NCBI GenBank assembly: GCA_012514925.1
Contig: JAAYZI010000230.1
Span: forward strand, 1-12,045
Length of the DNA: 12,045 nt
DNA from: Deltaproteobacteria bacterium
Lineage (GTDB): Bacteria; Bdellovibrionota_C; UBA2361; JAAYZI01
Reading direction: 5' to 3'
This document shows, piece after piece, positions 1 through 7,805 of the stretch. Position 1 is the first letter of the stretch, and each line of letters starts with the position of its first letter. The notes beneath the pieces are model-generated. The model searched no databases, had not been told where the DNA came from, and saw only the letters and a list, made by a program, of their open reading frames with translations. Both the position numbers and the translations under genes were made by a program.

Positions 1-112
1 AGTATGCTACGCGCGAGATATGTATATGTGACAAGGTTTAATAAAAGCCCAGGTTAGCAAAGCCTTTCTGGTGATGGCTGGCGGTGACTGGCGGCGGCGC
101 GGAGTTAAACTC

Positions 113-130
113 ACTTTCTCCAGAGAAAGT
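113..130. repeat. Near-perfect 18-bp palindrome, copy 1 of a flanking repeat
   Basis: The sequence is ACTTTCTCCAGAGAAAGT. Its arms match over eight bases on each side of a central CA. The same core recurs, as a perfect palindrome, at 11605-11622 on the other side of the operon. On the + strand the shared block extends through GAGAAAGTAAAA here, and the same bases appear on the - strand of the second copy. It could be a dispersed genomic repeat, a bidirectional terminator of an upstream gene, or a protein-binding site. There is no clean U-tract, so a plain intrinsic terminator is not well supported. Confidence 0.6.
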
Positions 131-318
131 AAAATTCATGCAAACGATTACGCCGACTGGAAAGAAAGAGTAGGTGCCCCATTGGAAGTAATAGGAAATA
201 GGCGTACGGTACTTAGACCTATCACCGTGAAATAATTGCATTTATTGAAATAGCGTTTGTGGCTGTCTTCTTTTCCTAAATCCAACTTATTGAAGCCTCT
301 CGCTTTAGGTCCAGACAC

Positions 319-349
319 TTGAATGTCTCAGCTCAAAATGATAGATAAT
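319..349 (+). promoter_or_regulatory. Weak sigma-70-like promoter candidate for the rimP operon
   Basis: TTGAAT at 319-324 resembles a -35 box and GATAAT at 344-349 resembles a -10 box (five of six consensus matches). The spacer is 19 bases, longer than the optimal 17. It lies about 180 bases upstream of the rimP start, which would leave a leader containing the two hairpins described next. The call rests only on consensus resemblance in an AT-rich stretch and could be chance. Confidence 0.2.
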
Positions 350-381
350 CAAAGGTCTTTCGGTGGGTTTAATCGCCTGAA

Positions 382-427
382 AGTGAAGTGAGTTCTTCGC
401 TTTACTACGTAATCCTGAAATATCAGG
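382..427 (+). promoter_or_regulatory. Two consecutive hairpins in the presumed operon leader
   Basis: Hairpin 1 pairs AGTGAAGTGA (382-391) with TCGCTTTACT (397-406). That gives ten pairs including two G-U pairs, closed by a five-base GTTCT loop. Hairpin 2 pairs CCTGA (414-418) with TCAGG (423-427) around the loop AATA and is followed by CTGGTTTTG. The second resembles a weak attenuator but has only four T residues. In enterobacteria the rimP-nusA-infB leader is a site of feedback by NusA, so a structured leader would make sense here. That link is inference, and the structures themselves are short. Confidence 0.35.
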
Positions 428-529
428 CTGGTTTTGTCGTTCCGCACTGCTTGTCGTTCTAGTGGGGACATCGAGAGAGTGTGTTTGCGGTTATGACAGG
501 GAAGTTAGGCGTTAGCGGAGGGGTAAGAA

Positions 530-1000
530 GTGCTTAGTAGGGAGGAGCTGTGGAGGGATCTTGGCTCCTTGGTTGAAAGTTGTGGTTTGGAGCTCTTTGA
601 TCTCGAACTGCCGGGTCGGCAGGTTGGGACGTTAAGGGTGTATATCACCAAGCCAGTAAGTGCGCCGGATCGGGTGTCGGTAGAAGACTGTTAAGTTGTC
701 AGTCGTAAGTTTCGAGTGCATAAGAAATTGGGAGCGTTACTACAAAGCTACTCTCTGGAAGTCTCAAGTCCGGGCATAAATCGGCAGCTGCGTTTACCGG
801 AGCATTTTCGGGGCGCGGTAGGTGAGCGTGTGCAGCTGCGCGTTAAGTCCGGCGGCTGGGAGGACCGTACGTTGGTGGGTGAGCTGTTAGAGTGCCAAGG
901 TACGGAGATCGCGGTCCGGTTGGAAGGGAGTGGCGAGGAGGTGCGTTTTGGCATGGGTGAAATCTCCAAAGCCAGGGTGGATTTTTTATTTTCTAAGTGA
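530..1000 (+). pseudogene. rimP: RimP, 30S ribosome maturation factor, interrupted by an in-frame TAA
   Basis: RimP binds the free 30S subunit and assists its maturation. Translation from GTG 530, preceded by a purine-rich GGAGGGG Shine-Dalgarno at about 517-523, reads through a RimP N-terminal domain to the conserved VEDC segment. It then meets TAA at 692-694 (codon 55). The same frame continues with VSRKF and the family hallmark LEVSSPG (about residues 77-83) into the C-terminal SH3-like domain, ending at TGA 998-1000. Ignoring the stop, the product would be 156 residues, normal for RimP. Both halves are in one frame, so this is a single substitution, most simply CAA (Gln) to TAA, and not a frameshift. 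Outcomes could be a 54-residue fragment, a restarted C-terminal piece from GTG 716 (no clear ribosome-binding site), readthrough, or a sequencing error. The rest shows no decay, suggesting a recent event or error. Confidence 0.85.
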
Positions 1001-1035
1001 ATATTAGGTAAATTTCTAAGTAAATGAGGGAGACG

Positions 1036-2517
1036 ATGGCGGTAGATTTAAATGCAATACTTAGCCAGATCGGAAAGGACAAAGGCATTGATAAAAAAAC
1101 TCTGGTTGAAGCCATAGAGTCTGCCATGCTCTCGGCGGCTAGAAAACACTACGGGCACAATCTCAATTTGGAAACACGTTACGATGATGAGAACGGTTTA
1201 ATTGAGGTGCTTCAATTTAAGGTGGTGGTGGAGCGGGTCGAAGATGAGGGCACCCAGATTTCGGTGGCAGCCGCGCGGCGCGAGTATGACGCTGAAGCAA
1301 TGGTGGGTGATGAGTTCGGGAAAAAGCTTGACACTGCAGTGTTGGGGCGCATCGCCGCACAGACAGCCAAACAAGTGATTATTCAGAAGGTGCGTGATGC
1401 CGAGCGAGGAGTGATTTATGAGGAGTATAAAAATTCCAAGGGCGATCTAATTAATGGCATCGTGCAGCGCTATGATCGCGGCAGCGTGATTGTGAATTTG
1501 GGTCGTACCGAGGCGATCTTGCCCAAGCGTGAGCAGATTTTAAAGGAGCGCTACCGTCAAAATGATCGCGTCCGCGCTTTGATATTGGATATTGATCGTT
1601 CTGCGCGCGGTCCCCAGATTGTGCTTAGCCGCAGCCATCCGGATTTTTTGAAAAAACTCTTTGCTCTTGAAGTTCCGGAGATAAGCGAGTCGATTATTGA
1701 GATTAAGGGCGTAGCGCGCGAGCCCGGAGAGCGCGCCAAAATAGCGGTGTATTCCACAGATCCTAGCGTTGACCCGGTTGGCGCTTGTGTTGGCGTTAAA
1801 GGCTCGCGAGTGCATGCCGTCGTGCAGGAGCTACGCGGTGAAAAGATTGATATTATCCCATGGACTCCTGATCAGCCCTCTTATGTAGCGCGCGCGCTTT
1901 CTCCGGCGGAGGTAAGCCGCGTCGTGGTAGATGAGGACGAACATTCCATGGAAGTGATCGTGGCCGATGACCAGCTCTCGTATGCAATTGGGCGTATGGG
2001 CCAAAATGTCAAGTTAGCAAGCAAGCTCACGGGTTGGCGCATCGATGTGCGCAGTGTTTCCGTAGCAGAGGAGGATGCTAAACGCGCGCGCGCTTCTTTG
2101 GAAGCCATTCCGGGGATTCAGTTTATGCATGCTGAGATGCTTTTCCAGGAAGGTTACCGCAATGCTAAGGAGGTAAGCGAAGCGACGATAGAGGACTTGA
2201 TGGAGATGGATGGCTTCTCGGCGGAGCTGGCCAGTGAAATTCTTACAAGCGCTAAAGAATATGTAGCTGCCAACAAATTGACAGAGGAGGAAAATCAGGA
2301 AAGCGCCACTGCTCCAAATGATTTAGATAGGCTTATGTTGGCCCCGGGTTTAATCGAGAAGTTGGTGGCGGGTGGTTACGGCAGTATTCAGAACTTGGCG
2401 GCTGCTTCGAACGACGATTTAATGGCAACCGGTAATTTTACCGAGACTGAGATTGAGACGGTTAGGAGTGCGGTGGATGGCTTTTTAAGCCGCAACCCTC
2501 TGCCGTCGCTGGATTAA
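1036..2517 (+). CDS. nusA: Transcription termination/antitermination factor NusA
   Basis: NusA binds RNA polymerase and modulates pausing, termination and antitermination. In order, the protein has the N-terminal polymerase-binding domain, an S1 domain (about residues 137-203, with NGIVQRYDRGSVIVNLG), and two KH domains: KH1 around DPVGACVGVKGSRVHAV and KH2 around AIGRMGQNVKLASKL. It ends in two C-terminal helix-hairpin-helix repeats around LMEMDGFS and DLMATGNFT. At 493 residues with two C-terminal repeats it resembles the long proteobacterial form. I prefer ATG 1036 over the in-frame ATG 1024. The segment GAGGGAG (1026-1032) is a good ribosome-binding site for 1036, and family members begin with a short lead into DLNAIL. 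The gene starts 35 bases after rimP and ends in tandem TAA-TAG stops. Confidence 0.96.
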   Translation: MAVDLNAILSQIGKDKGIDKKTLVEAIESAMLSAARKHYGHNLNLETRYDDENGLIEVLQFKVVVERVEDEGTQISVAAARREYDAEAMVGDEFGKKLDTAVLGRIAAQTAKQVIIQKVRDAERGVIYEEYKNSKGDLINGIVQRYDRGSVIVNLGRTEAILPKREQILKERYRQNDRVRALILDIDRSARGPQIVLSRSHPDFLKKLFALEVPEISESIIEIKGVAREPGERAKIAVYSTDPSVDPVGACVGVKGSRVHAVVQELRGEKIDIIPWTPDQPSYVARALSPAEVSRVVVDEDEHSMEVIVADDQLSYAIGRMGQNVKLASKLTGWRIDVRSVSVAEEDAKRARASLEAIPGIQFMHAEMLFQEGYRNAKEVSEATIEDLMEMDGFSAELASEILTSAKEYVAANKLTEEENQESATAPNDLDRLMLAPGLIEKLVAGGYGSIQNLAAASNDDLMATGNFTETEIETVRSAVDGFLSRNPLPSLD

Positions 2518-2519
2518 TA

Positions 2520-2843
2520 GTGGCGGCTGACAGTGAGCGTACTTGCATTGTTTGCCGAGGGCGCGCTGCCAAAGGGCAGCTGTGGCGCGTTGTTTGGGAA
2601 GAGGGGCGTTTGCGCCTGGATGAGTCCCAGAGGCGGCCGGGGCGCGGAGCTTATCTGCACCCAGCGCGGCAATGTTGGCTGAAGAGGCAGGAGGCCGAAA
2701 GGTGGGAGCGCGCACTGAGGCGGCCGAAAGGTTCGCTCCGTCAGGAAGATGTAGTAGCTCTGCAGCAGGAGCTGAGTTGCTTAACGGGTGTGGCCGTGGG
2801 CGTTGAGCTGTTGAGCAAAACGCCGCGGAAGTTGCGCCTGTAG
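2520..2843 (+). CDS. ylxR: YlxR/RnpM family RNA-binding protein (DUF448)
   Basis: This is a small basic protein of 107 residues. The family signature is plain: RTCIVCR at residues 7-13, then the PGRGAYLHP block at about 40-48 followed by a Cys-Trp-Leu-Lys. In Bacillus the homologue (renamed RnpM) binds RNase P RNA and modulates its activity. That function is known for the family and only inferred here. The gene sits between nusA and infB, its usual place. Its GTG start shares a base with the second tandem stop after nusA, and no strong Shine-Dalgarno is seen, so translation is probably coupled to nusA. The C-terminal 40 or so residues extend beyond the compact core and end in a basic PRKLRL tail. 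Confidence 0.9.
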   Translation: MAADSERTCIVCRGRAAKGQLWRVVWEEGRLRLDESQRRPGRGAYLHPARQCWLKRQEAERWERALRRPKGSLRQEDVVALQQELSCLTGVAVGVELLSKTPRKLRL

Positions 2844-2874
2844 GTAAGACGAGGGAATTTTTGGGGTTGAGCAA

Positions 2875-5481
2875 ATGGCTAAGATGAGAGTGTACGAGCT
2901 GGCAAGGGAGCTCGGAGTTGAAAATAAAGAAGTCGTGGCTAAGGCCAGAGAGCTTGGCTTTCTGCAGAAGGGATCTCATTCGAGTTCGCTCGAATCTGAA
3001 GAGGCGGAGTTGCTGCGCAGGGCGTTTATCCGCGCGGCGATTGGGACCTCACCAGACTCTGAGGTGATAACCACTTGTGTGGATGAGCGTACCGGCGAGC
3101 AGCGTACTGTGGTGGAGAGCCGTAAGGGCAACATTGTGCGAAGGCGTAGGCGGGTAGTTGAGGAGCCAGTGGAGGTTGAAGCTTCTGCGCCTGAACAGCC
3201 GGAGGAAGTGCCGCCGCCGCTGAGCGAGGAGCCAGTGCAGGCGCAGGAGCCTTCAGAGGTGGAAGTTCCTGTGGAATCTGCCGAGGTCGTAGAGGAGCCA
3301 CAACAGTTAGAGGAGGCGTCTCCCCCAGTTGAGGAAGAAAGCGCGGGGGATCTGCCGGAAGCGTCGGTTGAAGAGGCCCCCCGAGAAGAAGCGAAAAAGA
3401 CGGTTGGCCCTAAAATTTTGGGCCGGATTCAGTTGCCTCAAAAGAAGGCTAAAGTGGAAAGGACGGTTCGCCCTGAACCCGTCTGGGACAGCCCTGGAAT
3501 TGCGGCTGTGGCTGATGATGACGAGGAGGAAGGGGGCAAGCATGGCGGGAAGCGCAGGAAGACGCGTAAGCGTGAATTCAGCCGTGGAGATTTAATAGAC
3601 TATGAAGGTCGCCCAACCAGACGGCTTAGGACGGAGGGGCGTGGGCGTGGGCGTGACGGCGCGTCGGCGGATCGGGACGAGGGCGCGCGCGAGGTTATGC
3701 CTCAGAAAGCCTCAAAGCGTGTGATCCGCATGTCGGGGGATGTGATTACAGTAGGAGAGCTGTCCCGTCAGATGAGTCTTAAGGCCGGTGAGGTTATCTC
3801 CAAGTTAATGTCCCTAGGTGTGATGGCCACGATCAATCAGGCAATCGATAAGGACACGGCTGCGATTGTGGCGGATGAGTGCGACTTTACGATTGAGTTT
3901 ACAGGCTTCGACGAGGACTTAATCTTGGCCCGTGAGAGCTCATCCGAAGCTGTGCAGCTTGAGAAACGCCCACCGGTTGTGACTGTGATGGGGCACGTCG
4001 ATCACGGCAAGACTTCTCTCTTGGATTGTATCCGCAAAACCACAGTGGCAGCTAAGGAGCATGGAGGCATCACTCAGCATATCGGTGCCTATCAAGTGAG
4101 ATTGGATCAGGATCGAATAATCACCTTTATCGACACTCCTGGTCATGCTGCGTTTACGGCCATGCGCGCGCGGGGGGCACAAGTTACCGATGTCGTGGTG
4201 TTGGTTGTGGCTGCGGATGATGGGGTGATGCCGCAGACGGTTGAGGCCCTAAATCACGCCAAAGCGGCGGGGGTGCCGATTGTGGTGGCTATGAACAAGA
4301 TGGATAAGCCGACGGCCAATCCAGACCGCATTCGGCAGCAGCTAGCAGAGCGAGGAGTACAGCCCGAAGAGTGGGGCGGCGATACCATATTTTTAGGAGT
4401 TTCGGCGCTGAACGGCCAGGGAGTACCAGAGCTTTTAGAGGCGATCCTTCTGGTGGCTGAGATGAAAGAGCTCAAAGCAGATGTGCTCGGCCGTGCGCGC
4501 GGAATTATCGTTGAAGCGCGGCAAGAGCGCGGTCGCGGTGTGGTTGCAACGGTGCTGATCCAGCAAGGCAATCTAAAAATTGGAGATGTGTTTGTTAGCG
4601 GTGCGGAAAGCGGCCGCGTACGATCAATGTTGAGCGACTTAGGCACGCGTCTGGAAAGCGCCGGACCCTCCGTGCCGGTTGAAATTACGGGCTTTAGTGG
4701 AGTGCCTTTTGCCGGAGATGATTTTGCGGTAGTTGCCTCAGAGAACGAAGCCAAGCAGGTGGCTGATAATCGCAGGGCGATTTTGACGCTTAAAGATCAA
4801 TTGGCCTTAGCGGGTGGCCCGGTAAGTTTGGAGGAATTTTCTCGCCGCGCTACCGAACAGCAGGCGGCTGAGTTGAATTTGATCCTAAAGGCGGATGTAC
4901 ACGGTTCTCTGGAGGCGGTTAGGCAGGCAGTTGAGGGACTCTCCGGCGAAAAGGTTAAGGTACGGGTGTTGCACGGCGCGGTTGGGGCGGTAAATGAGTC
5001 GGATGTGCAGTTAGCGATTGCTTCGCGCGCGATTGTAATCGGGTTTGGAGTGCGCGGCGAGCCGCGGGCTTTAAACGAAGCCGAAAGCTATGGAATCGAG
5101 GTGCGCTTTTACCGTATTATCTACGAGCTTCTGGATGAAGTGAAGCAAGCCATGGCGGGGCTCCTAGCTCCGATCAAGAAGGAAGTTTCGCTTGGGCATG
5201 CTGAGGTCAGGGACACCTTTTCGGTGCCGAAGGTTGGGACTGTGGCTGGCTGTTATGTTTTGGATGGCACCGTCAAGCGCGGCGCGCTCCTTAGATTGGT
5301 GCGTGACAGCCGTGTGGTGCATGAAGGGCGCATGCTGGCGCTAAGGCGCTTTAAGGATGATGTGAAAGAGGTTCAAAGCGGTTACGAGTGCGGCATCTCC
5401 TTTGATGGTTACAATGATGTCAAGCTTGGCGATTTGATTGAGGCCTTTGAGATCAAGGAAATCGCCGCTACAATTGATTGA
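2875..5481 (+). CDS. infB: Translation initiation factor IF-2
   Basis: IF-2 is the GTPase that places initiator fMet-tRNA on the 30S subunit and promotes subunit joining. The 868-residue protein starts with an IF2_N helical domain (residues 1-50). A long acidic Glu/Pro/Val-rich linker (about 95-175) and a basic Lys/Arg/Gly stretch (about 220-275) follow. A second IF2_N-like domain spans about 283-345. The G domain has G1 GHVDHGKT at 373-380, G3 DTPGH at 420-424 and G4 NKMDK at 474-478, all intact. Domains II, III and the tRNA-binding C-terminal beta-barrel follow. ATG 2875 follows GGGG at 2863-2866, a weak ribosome-binding site 31 bases after ylxR. Length and layout are normal for a proteobacterial IF-2. 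Nothing is missing. Confidence 0.98.
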   Translation: MAKMRVYELARELGVENKEVVAKARELGFLQKGSHSSSLESEEAELLRRAFIRAAIGTSPDSEVITTCVDERTGEQRTVVESRKGNIVRRRRRVVEEPVEVEASAPEQPEEVPPPLSEEPVQAQEPSEVEVPVESAEVVEEPQQLEEASPPVEEESAGDLPEASVEEAPREEAKKTVGPKILGRIQLPQKKAKVERTVRPEPVWDSPGIAAVADDDEEEGGKHGGKRRKTRKREFSRGDLIDYEGRPTRRLRTEGRGRGRDGASADRDEGAREVMPQKASKRVIRMSGDVITVGELSRQMSLKAGEVISKLMSLGVMATINQAIDKDTAAIVADECDFTIEFTGFDEDLILARESSSEAVQLEKRPPVVTVMGHVDHGKTSLLDCIRKTTVAAKEHGGITQHIGAYQVRLDQDRIITFIDTPGHAAFTAMRARGAQVTDVVVLVVAADDGVMPQTVEALNHAKAAGVPIVVAMNKMDKPTANPDRIRQQLAERGVQPEEWGGDTIFLGVSALNGQGVPELLEAILLVAEMKELKADVLGRARGIIVEARQERGRGVVATVLIQQGNLKIGDVFVSGAESGRVRSMLSDLGTRLESAGPSVPVEITGFSGVPFAGDDFAVVASENEAKQVADNRRAILTLKDQLALAGGPVSLEEFSRRATEQQAAELNLILKADVHGSLEAVRQAVEGLSGEKVKVRVLHGAVGAVNESDVQLAIASRAIVIGFGVRGEPRALNEAESYGIEVRFYRIIYELLDEVKQAMAGLLAPIKKEVSLGHAEVRDTFSVPKVGTVAGCYVLDGTVKRGALLRLVRDSRVVHEGRMLALRRFKDDVKEVQSGYECGISFDGYNDVKLGDLIEAFEIKEIAATID

Positions 5482-5483
5482 CC

Positions 5484-5503
5484 TTTTCGGCTGCGGCCGA
5501 GGG
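5484..5503 (+). other. GC-rich hairpin between infB and rbfA
   Basis: TCGGC (5487-5491) pairs with GCCGA (5496-5500) around a TGCG tetraloop. Three outer T-G wobble pairs can extend the stem to 5484-5503. No T-run follows, so it is not an intrinsic terminator. It lies just upstream of the rbfA ribosome-binding site (AGGAG, 5512-5516) and could protect 3' ends, mark a processing site or tune rbfA translation. It may equally be chance in GC-rich sequence. Confidence 0.35.
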
Positions 5504-5521
5504 ATTCTGTGAGGAGAAATT

Positions 5522-5899
5522 GTGACAGGTCGCCGCCGGGTATACCGGGTAGCAGAAAAGATTCGGGAGTTGATCGCGTCAAAGTTGTGCCATACGGCCG
5601 ATCCGCGTTTTGCGATGGTAACGATTACGAGCGCTGCGATCAGCGCAGATCTAGGAGAGGCTAAAATCTATTGGAATATAAACGGAGGTCCTGAGCGCGC
5701 ACAGGCGGCGCAGAGCGCTTTTGAGTCGGCGGTAGGGTTCTTTCGCTCTCATTTAGCAAAGGAACTTGGACTTAGGACCGTGCCGCGTTTGCGATTTTAT
5801 TATGATGATACCTTGGACACAGTTGCGGAGGTTGAGCGTCTTTTTGAAAGACTAAGCCGTGAGGACAAGGAGGGTTCTGGGTCGCAAGGGGTGGAGTAG
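5522..5899 (+). CDS. rbfA: Ribosome-binding factor A, 30S maturation
   Basis: RbfA is a single KH-type domain protein that binds the 30S neck near the 5' helix of 16S rRNA and is needed for late maturation. The 125-residue product begins with the family's basic RRRVYRVAEKIRELIA helix. It then has the DPRF-MVTITSA strand, the AKIYWNI strand, and the characteristic LRTVPRLRFYYDDTLD segment (about residues 81-96). A short acidic tail completes it. Length is typical. The start is GTG 5522, five bases after AGGAG at 5512-5516. It follows infB by 40 bases, as in most bacteria. Confidence 0.96.
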   Translation: MTGRRRVYRVAEKIRELIASKLCHTADPRFAMVTITSAAISADLGEAKIYWNINGGPERAQAAQSAFESAVGFFRSHLAKELGLRTVPRLRFYYDDTLDTVAEVERLFERLSREDKEGSGSQGVE

Positions 5900-5923
5900 G
5901 CGAGATTTTCGGAGGTCGGGCGC

Positions 5924-6910
5924 GTGCATCAGTGTGGTCGAAATAGTTCGCTCCAAGAGGTGGTGGCGCTGCTAAGCGCAGGTAGGCGCTGGGTTGTGGC
6001 TGCTCATTTTAATCCTGATCCGGATGCTTATGGCGCCATGTGCGGACTTAGCCTGGCGCTGAGGCAGTGCGGCAAGGAAACCGCATTGGTCAATGAGAGC
6101 GGCATTCTTCCTATTTATGGCTTTATTCCCGGAATCGAGGAGGTGCAAAAACAGCTGCCCAGCGGTGATTGGGATGGGGCGATAGTTTGTGATTGTGGGG
6201 ACGCAGACCGCGTTGGGGAGGTTTTAAAACCGGAGCTGCTTAAGGTCCGCCCGCTTATTAATATTGATCACCATATCTCAAACGATTTTTTTGGAGATTT
6301 GAATTATGTGCGTGGCGACGCCTGCTCCAGCTGTGAGTTAGTGCTGGAAGTCGTGGATGCGCTGGGCGTTACGCTTACGCCCGAAATCGCTAAATGCTTG
6401 CTTACTGGCATCATAGGAGATACGGGTCTTTTTCGTTACTCTTCGGTCACGGCGCAGACTTTTTCGATTGCCGAAAAGTTGGAGCGCGCTGGAGCAGGGG
6501 CGCATACTATCGCGCGGGCCCTTTATGGGGACCGACCTATTTCAGCTGTCAGGCTTAAGGCTGAGGTTTTACGTAATTTGAAGCTGCATTTTGAGGGCCG
6601 AGTCAGCGAAGCTTTGATTACGAACGAGATTATGAGTGCCTGTGGTGCCGGGCCCGCGGATTGCGAGAGCTTGGTGGAGGCGGCGCGCGATATAGCTGGA
6701 GTGGTAATTGCTGTTTCGATCCGGAGGGATAAAGACCTTTGGAAGGTTAGCTTGAGGTCTAAGGATGAGCGCATAAACCTCTCAGATCTGGCTGCTGGTT
6801 TTGGTGGTGGCGGCCATCGTCAGGCTGCGGCTTTTAGGTGGCGTGGCGAGTTAGAAGATTTGCGTAGCCAGTTGTTGGCGCGTTTATGTGAGGAGTTGCA
6901 GAAATTGTGA
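5924..6910 (+). CDS. nrnA: DHH/DHHA1 phosphoesterase, NrnA-like (nano-RNase / pAp phosphatase)
   Basis: Members of this family degrade 2-5 nt RNAs, and some hydrolyse pAp or linear cyclic-di-AMP products, using two Mn ions. Visible motifs are the first metal motif HFNPDPDAYG at residues 28-37, an Asp in the VCDCGDADR segment (about 88-96), the DHH motif at 115-117, an IIGDTGLFRYSS motif (about 163-174), and the DHHA1 glycine motif GGGGH at 294-298. The first motif reads NPDPDA where many relatives have PDGDA, but both aspartates are kept. At 328 residues it is typical. GTG 5924 lies seven bases after a good GGAGGT (5911-5916). It sits 24 bases after rbfA and overlaps truB by four bases. The substrate cannot be told from sequence alone. 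Confidence 0.9.
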   Translation: MHQCGRNSSLQEVVALLSAGRRWVVAAHFNPDPDAYGAMCGLSLALRQCGKETALVNESGILPIYGFIPGIEEVQKQLPSGDWDGAIVCDCGDADRVGEVLKPELLKVRPLINIDHHISNDFFGDLNYVRGDACSSCELVLEVVDALGVTLTPEIAKCLLTGIIGDTGLFRYSSVTAQTFSIAEKLERAGAGAHTIARALYGDRPISAVRLKAEVLRNLKLHFEGRVSEALITNEIMSACGAGPADCESLVEAARDIAGVVIAVSIRRDKDLWKVSLRSKDERINLSDLAAGFGGGGHRQAAAFRWRGELEDLRSQLLARLCEELQKL

Positions 6911-7794
6911 GAACTCTTACCACCGAAGCGGGGATATTGTTAGTAGACAAGCCGGCTGGCCTGAGCTCGGCGCAGGTAGTGGGGAGGCTTAAAAAAAAGC
7001 ATGGCTGCAAGCGGATCGGACATGCCGGGACATTGGATCCTATGGCGACAGGGCTTCTGGTTTGTATGGTGGGCGCGGCCACGCGTCTGGCGTCTTATGC
7101 TGAGGCCGGGTCCAAGATTTACGCCGGTACGATTGACTTTGGATATGTGACCGATACCGATGACATATGGGGGGAGGTGCTGAACCGCTCGGAGAATTTG
7201 CCCATTTTTTCGGAAGTGTGTGAGGGTGCCAAGAAGTATTGCGGCCAGTTGTGGCAGGTGCCTCCGCGTATCAGCGCCGTCAAGGTGCGGGGGCAGCGCG
7301 CTTATCAGGCGGCCCGCGTTGGTAAGCCCCTTAAGCTGGAGCCTCGCCAAGTTTATGTCCATAAATTTGATTTGCTACCTGTGTCCAGGCAGCGAGTTTT
7401 TTTTCGGGTGCACTGTTCAAAGGGTACCTATATTCGTTCGTTGGCGCGTGATTTGGGAGCGGATCTGGGATGCGGTGCCTGCCTCTCCAGCTTGCGGCGT
7501 GAGGCGTCGGCGCCGTTTTCGGTCTCGAAAGCGAAGCCGCTTGAGCAGCTTGGGGTAGCGGATTTGCAGCATTGGTCCAGGCTCTTTCCTGAAACGCCTC
7601 GGTTGGATCTTGATGCCTGGGAGATTGATAGGCTAAGAGACGGGGACCAGAGGTTGTTGGGCGCGTTAAGTTTGACAGGCTCCGATTTTGCAGGGGCAGC
7701 GCGCTTGGTTTATGCTGACCGGGTATCCGGCCGGGCTTGCGGATTGTTAGTCAAGCGGCAGGATTCATGGCGGTTGGCGGTTAATTTGAGTTAG
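6907..7794 (+). CDS. truB: tRNA pseudouridine(55) synthase TruB
   Basis: TruB isomerises U55 in the T-loop of nearly all tRNAs and also acts as a tRNA chaperone. The catalytic aspartate is Asp44 within GHAGTLDPMATGLL (residues 38-51). Other family motifs are SKIYAGTIDFG (about 69-79), QVPPRISAVKVRGQRAY (about 116-132), and GTYIRSLARDLG (about 174-185). The 295-residue length fits a proteobacterial TruB with a C-terminal RNA-binding segment. The GTG start lies inside the nrnA stop (GTGA, four-base overlap), so translation is likely coupled to nrnA. Confidence 0.97.
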   Translation: MRTLTTEAGILLVDKPAGLSSAQVVGRLKKKHGCKRIGHAGTLDPMATGLLVCMVGAATRLASYAEAGSKIYAGTIDFGYVTDTDDIWGEVLNRSENLPIFSEVCEGAKKYCGQLWQVPPRISAVKVRGQRAYQAARVGKPLKLEPRQVYVHKFDLLPVSRQRVFFRVHCSKGTYIRSLARDLGADLGCGACLSSLRREASAPFSVSKAKPLEQLGVADLQHWSRLFPETPRLDLDAWEIDRLRDGDQRLLGALSLTGSDFAGAARLVYADRVSGRACGLLVKRQDSWRLAVNLS

Positions 7795-7805
7795 GAGAGT
7801 TGTAA

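Larger units (their letters stand above)
1..529. other. Non-coding region upstream of the operon
   Basis: I find no convincing gene here. The sequence is visibly more AT-rich than the operon that follows. A 67-codon reading frame on the - strand (38-241) runs through a palindromic repeat and a low-complexity stretch and has no recognisable domain, so I do not call it. No tRNA-like cloverleaf or T-loop sequence was found, unlike the enterobacterial arrangement in which a tRNA gene precedes rimP. The region does contain a palindrome (113-130), a weak promoter-like pair (319-349), and two successive inverted repeats (382-406 and 414-427). These are listed separately and probably form the leader of the rimP operon. 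Confidence 0.6.

Noticed and set aside
38..241. 67-codon open frame on the - strand
   Set aside because: It has no recognisable domain or clear ribosome-binding site, and it runs across the palindromic repeat at 113-130. A chance frame, or a translated repeat, is more likely than a gene.
692..694. Recoding of TAA as a sense codon in this organism
   Set aside because: No other gene in the window contains in-frame TAA, and nusA ends at one, so a changed genetic code would be poorly supported. Only local readthrough remains possible.
716..1000. A separate 94-residue gene starting at GTG 716
   Set aside because: It is the in-frame C-terminal two thirds of RimP downstream of the premature TAA and has no convincing Shine-Dalgarno. 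It is covered by the rimP entry, with restart noted as a possibility.
1024..1035. Upstream in-frame ATG as the nusA start
   Set aside because: No ribosome-binding site precedes ATG 1024, whereas GAGGGAG lies right before ATG 1036, whose product matches the usual NusA N-terminus.
2485..2979. 164-codon open frame on the - strand across ylxR
   Set aside because: It is antisense to a well-conserved YlxR frame and the start of infB, is compositionally odd, and shows no domain.
4254..4754. 166-codon open frame on the - strand inside infB
   Set aside because: It lies antisense to the conserved IF-2 G domain and domain II. Its Ser/Thr/Pro-rich translation is typical of a shadow frame.
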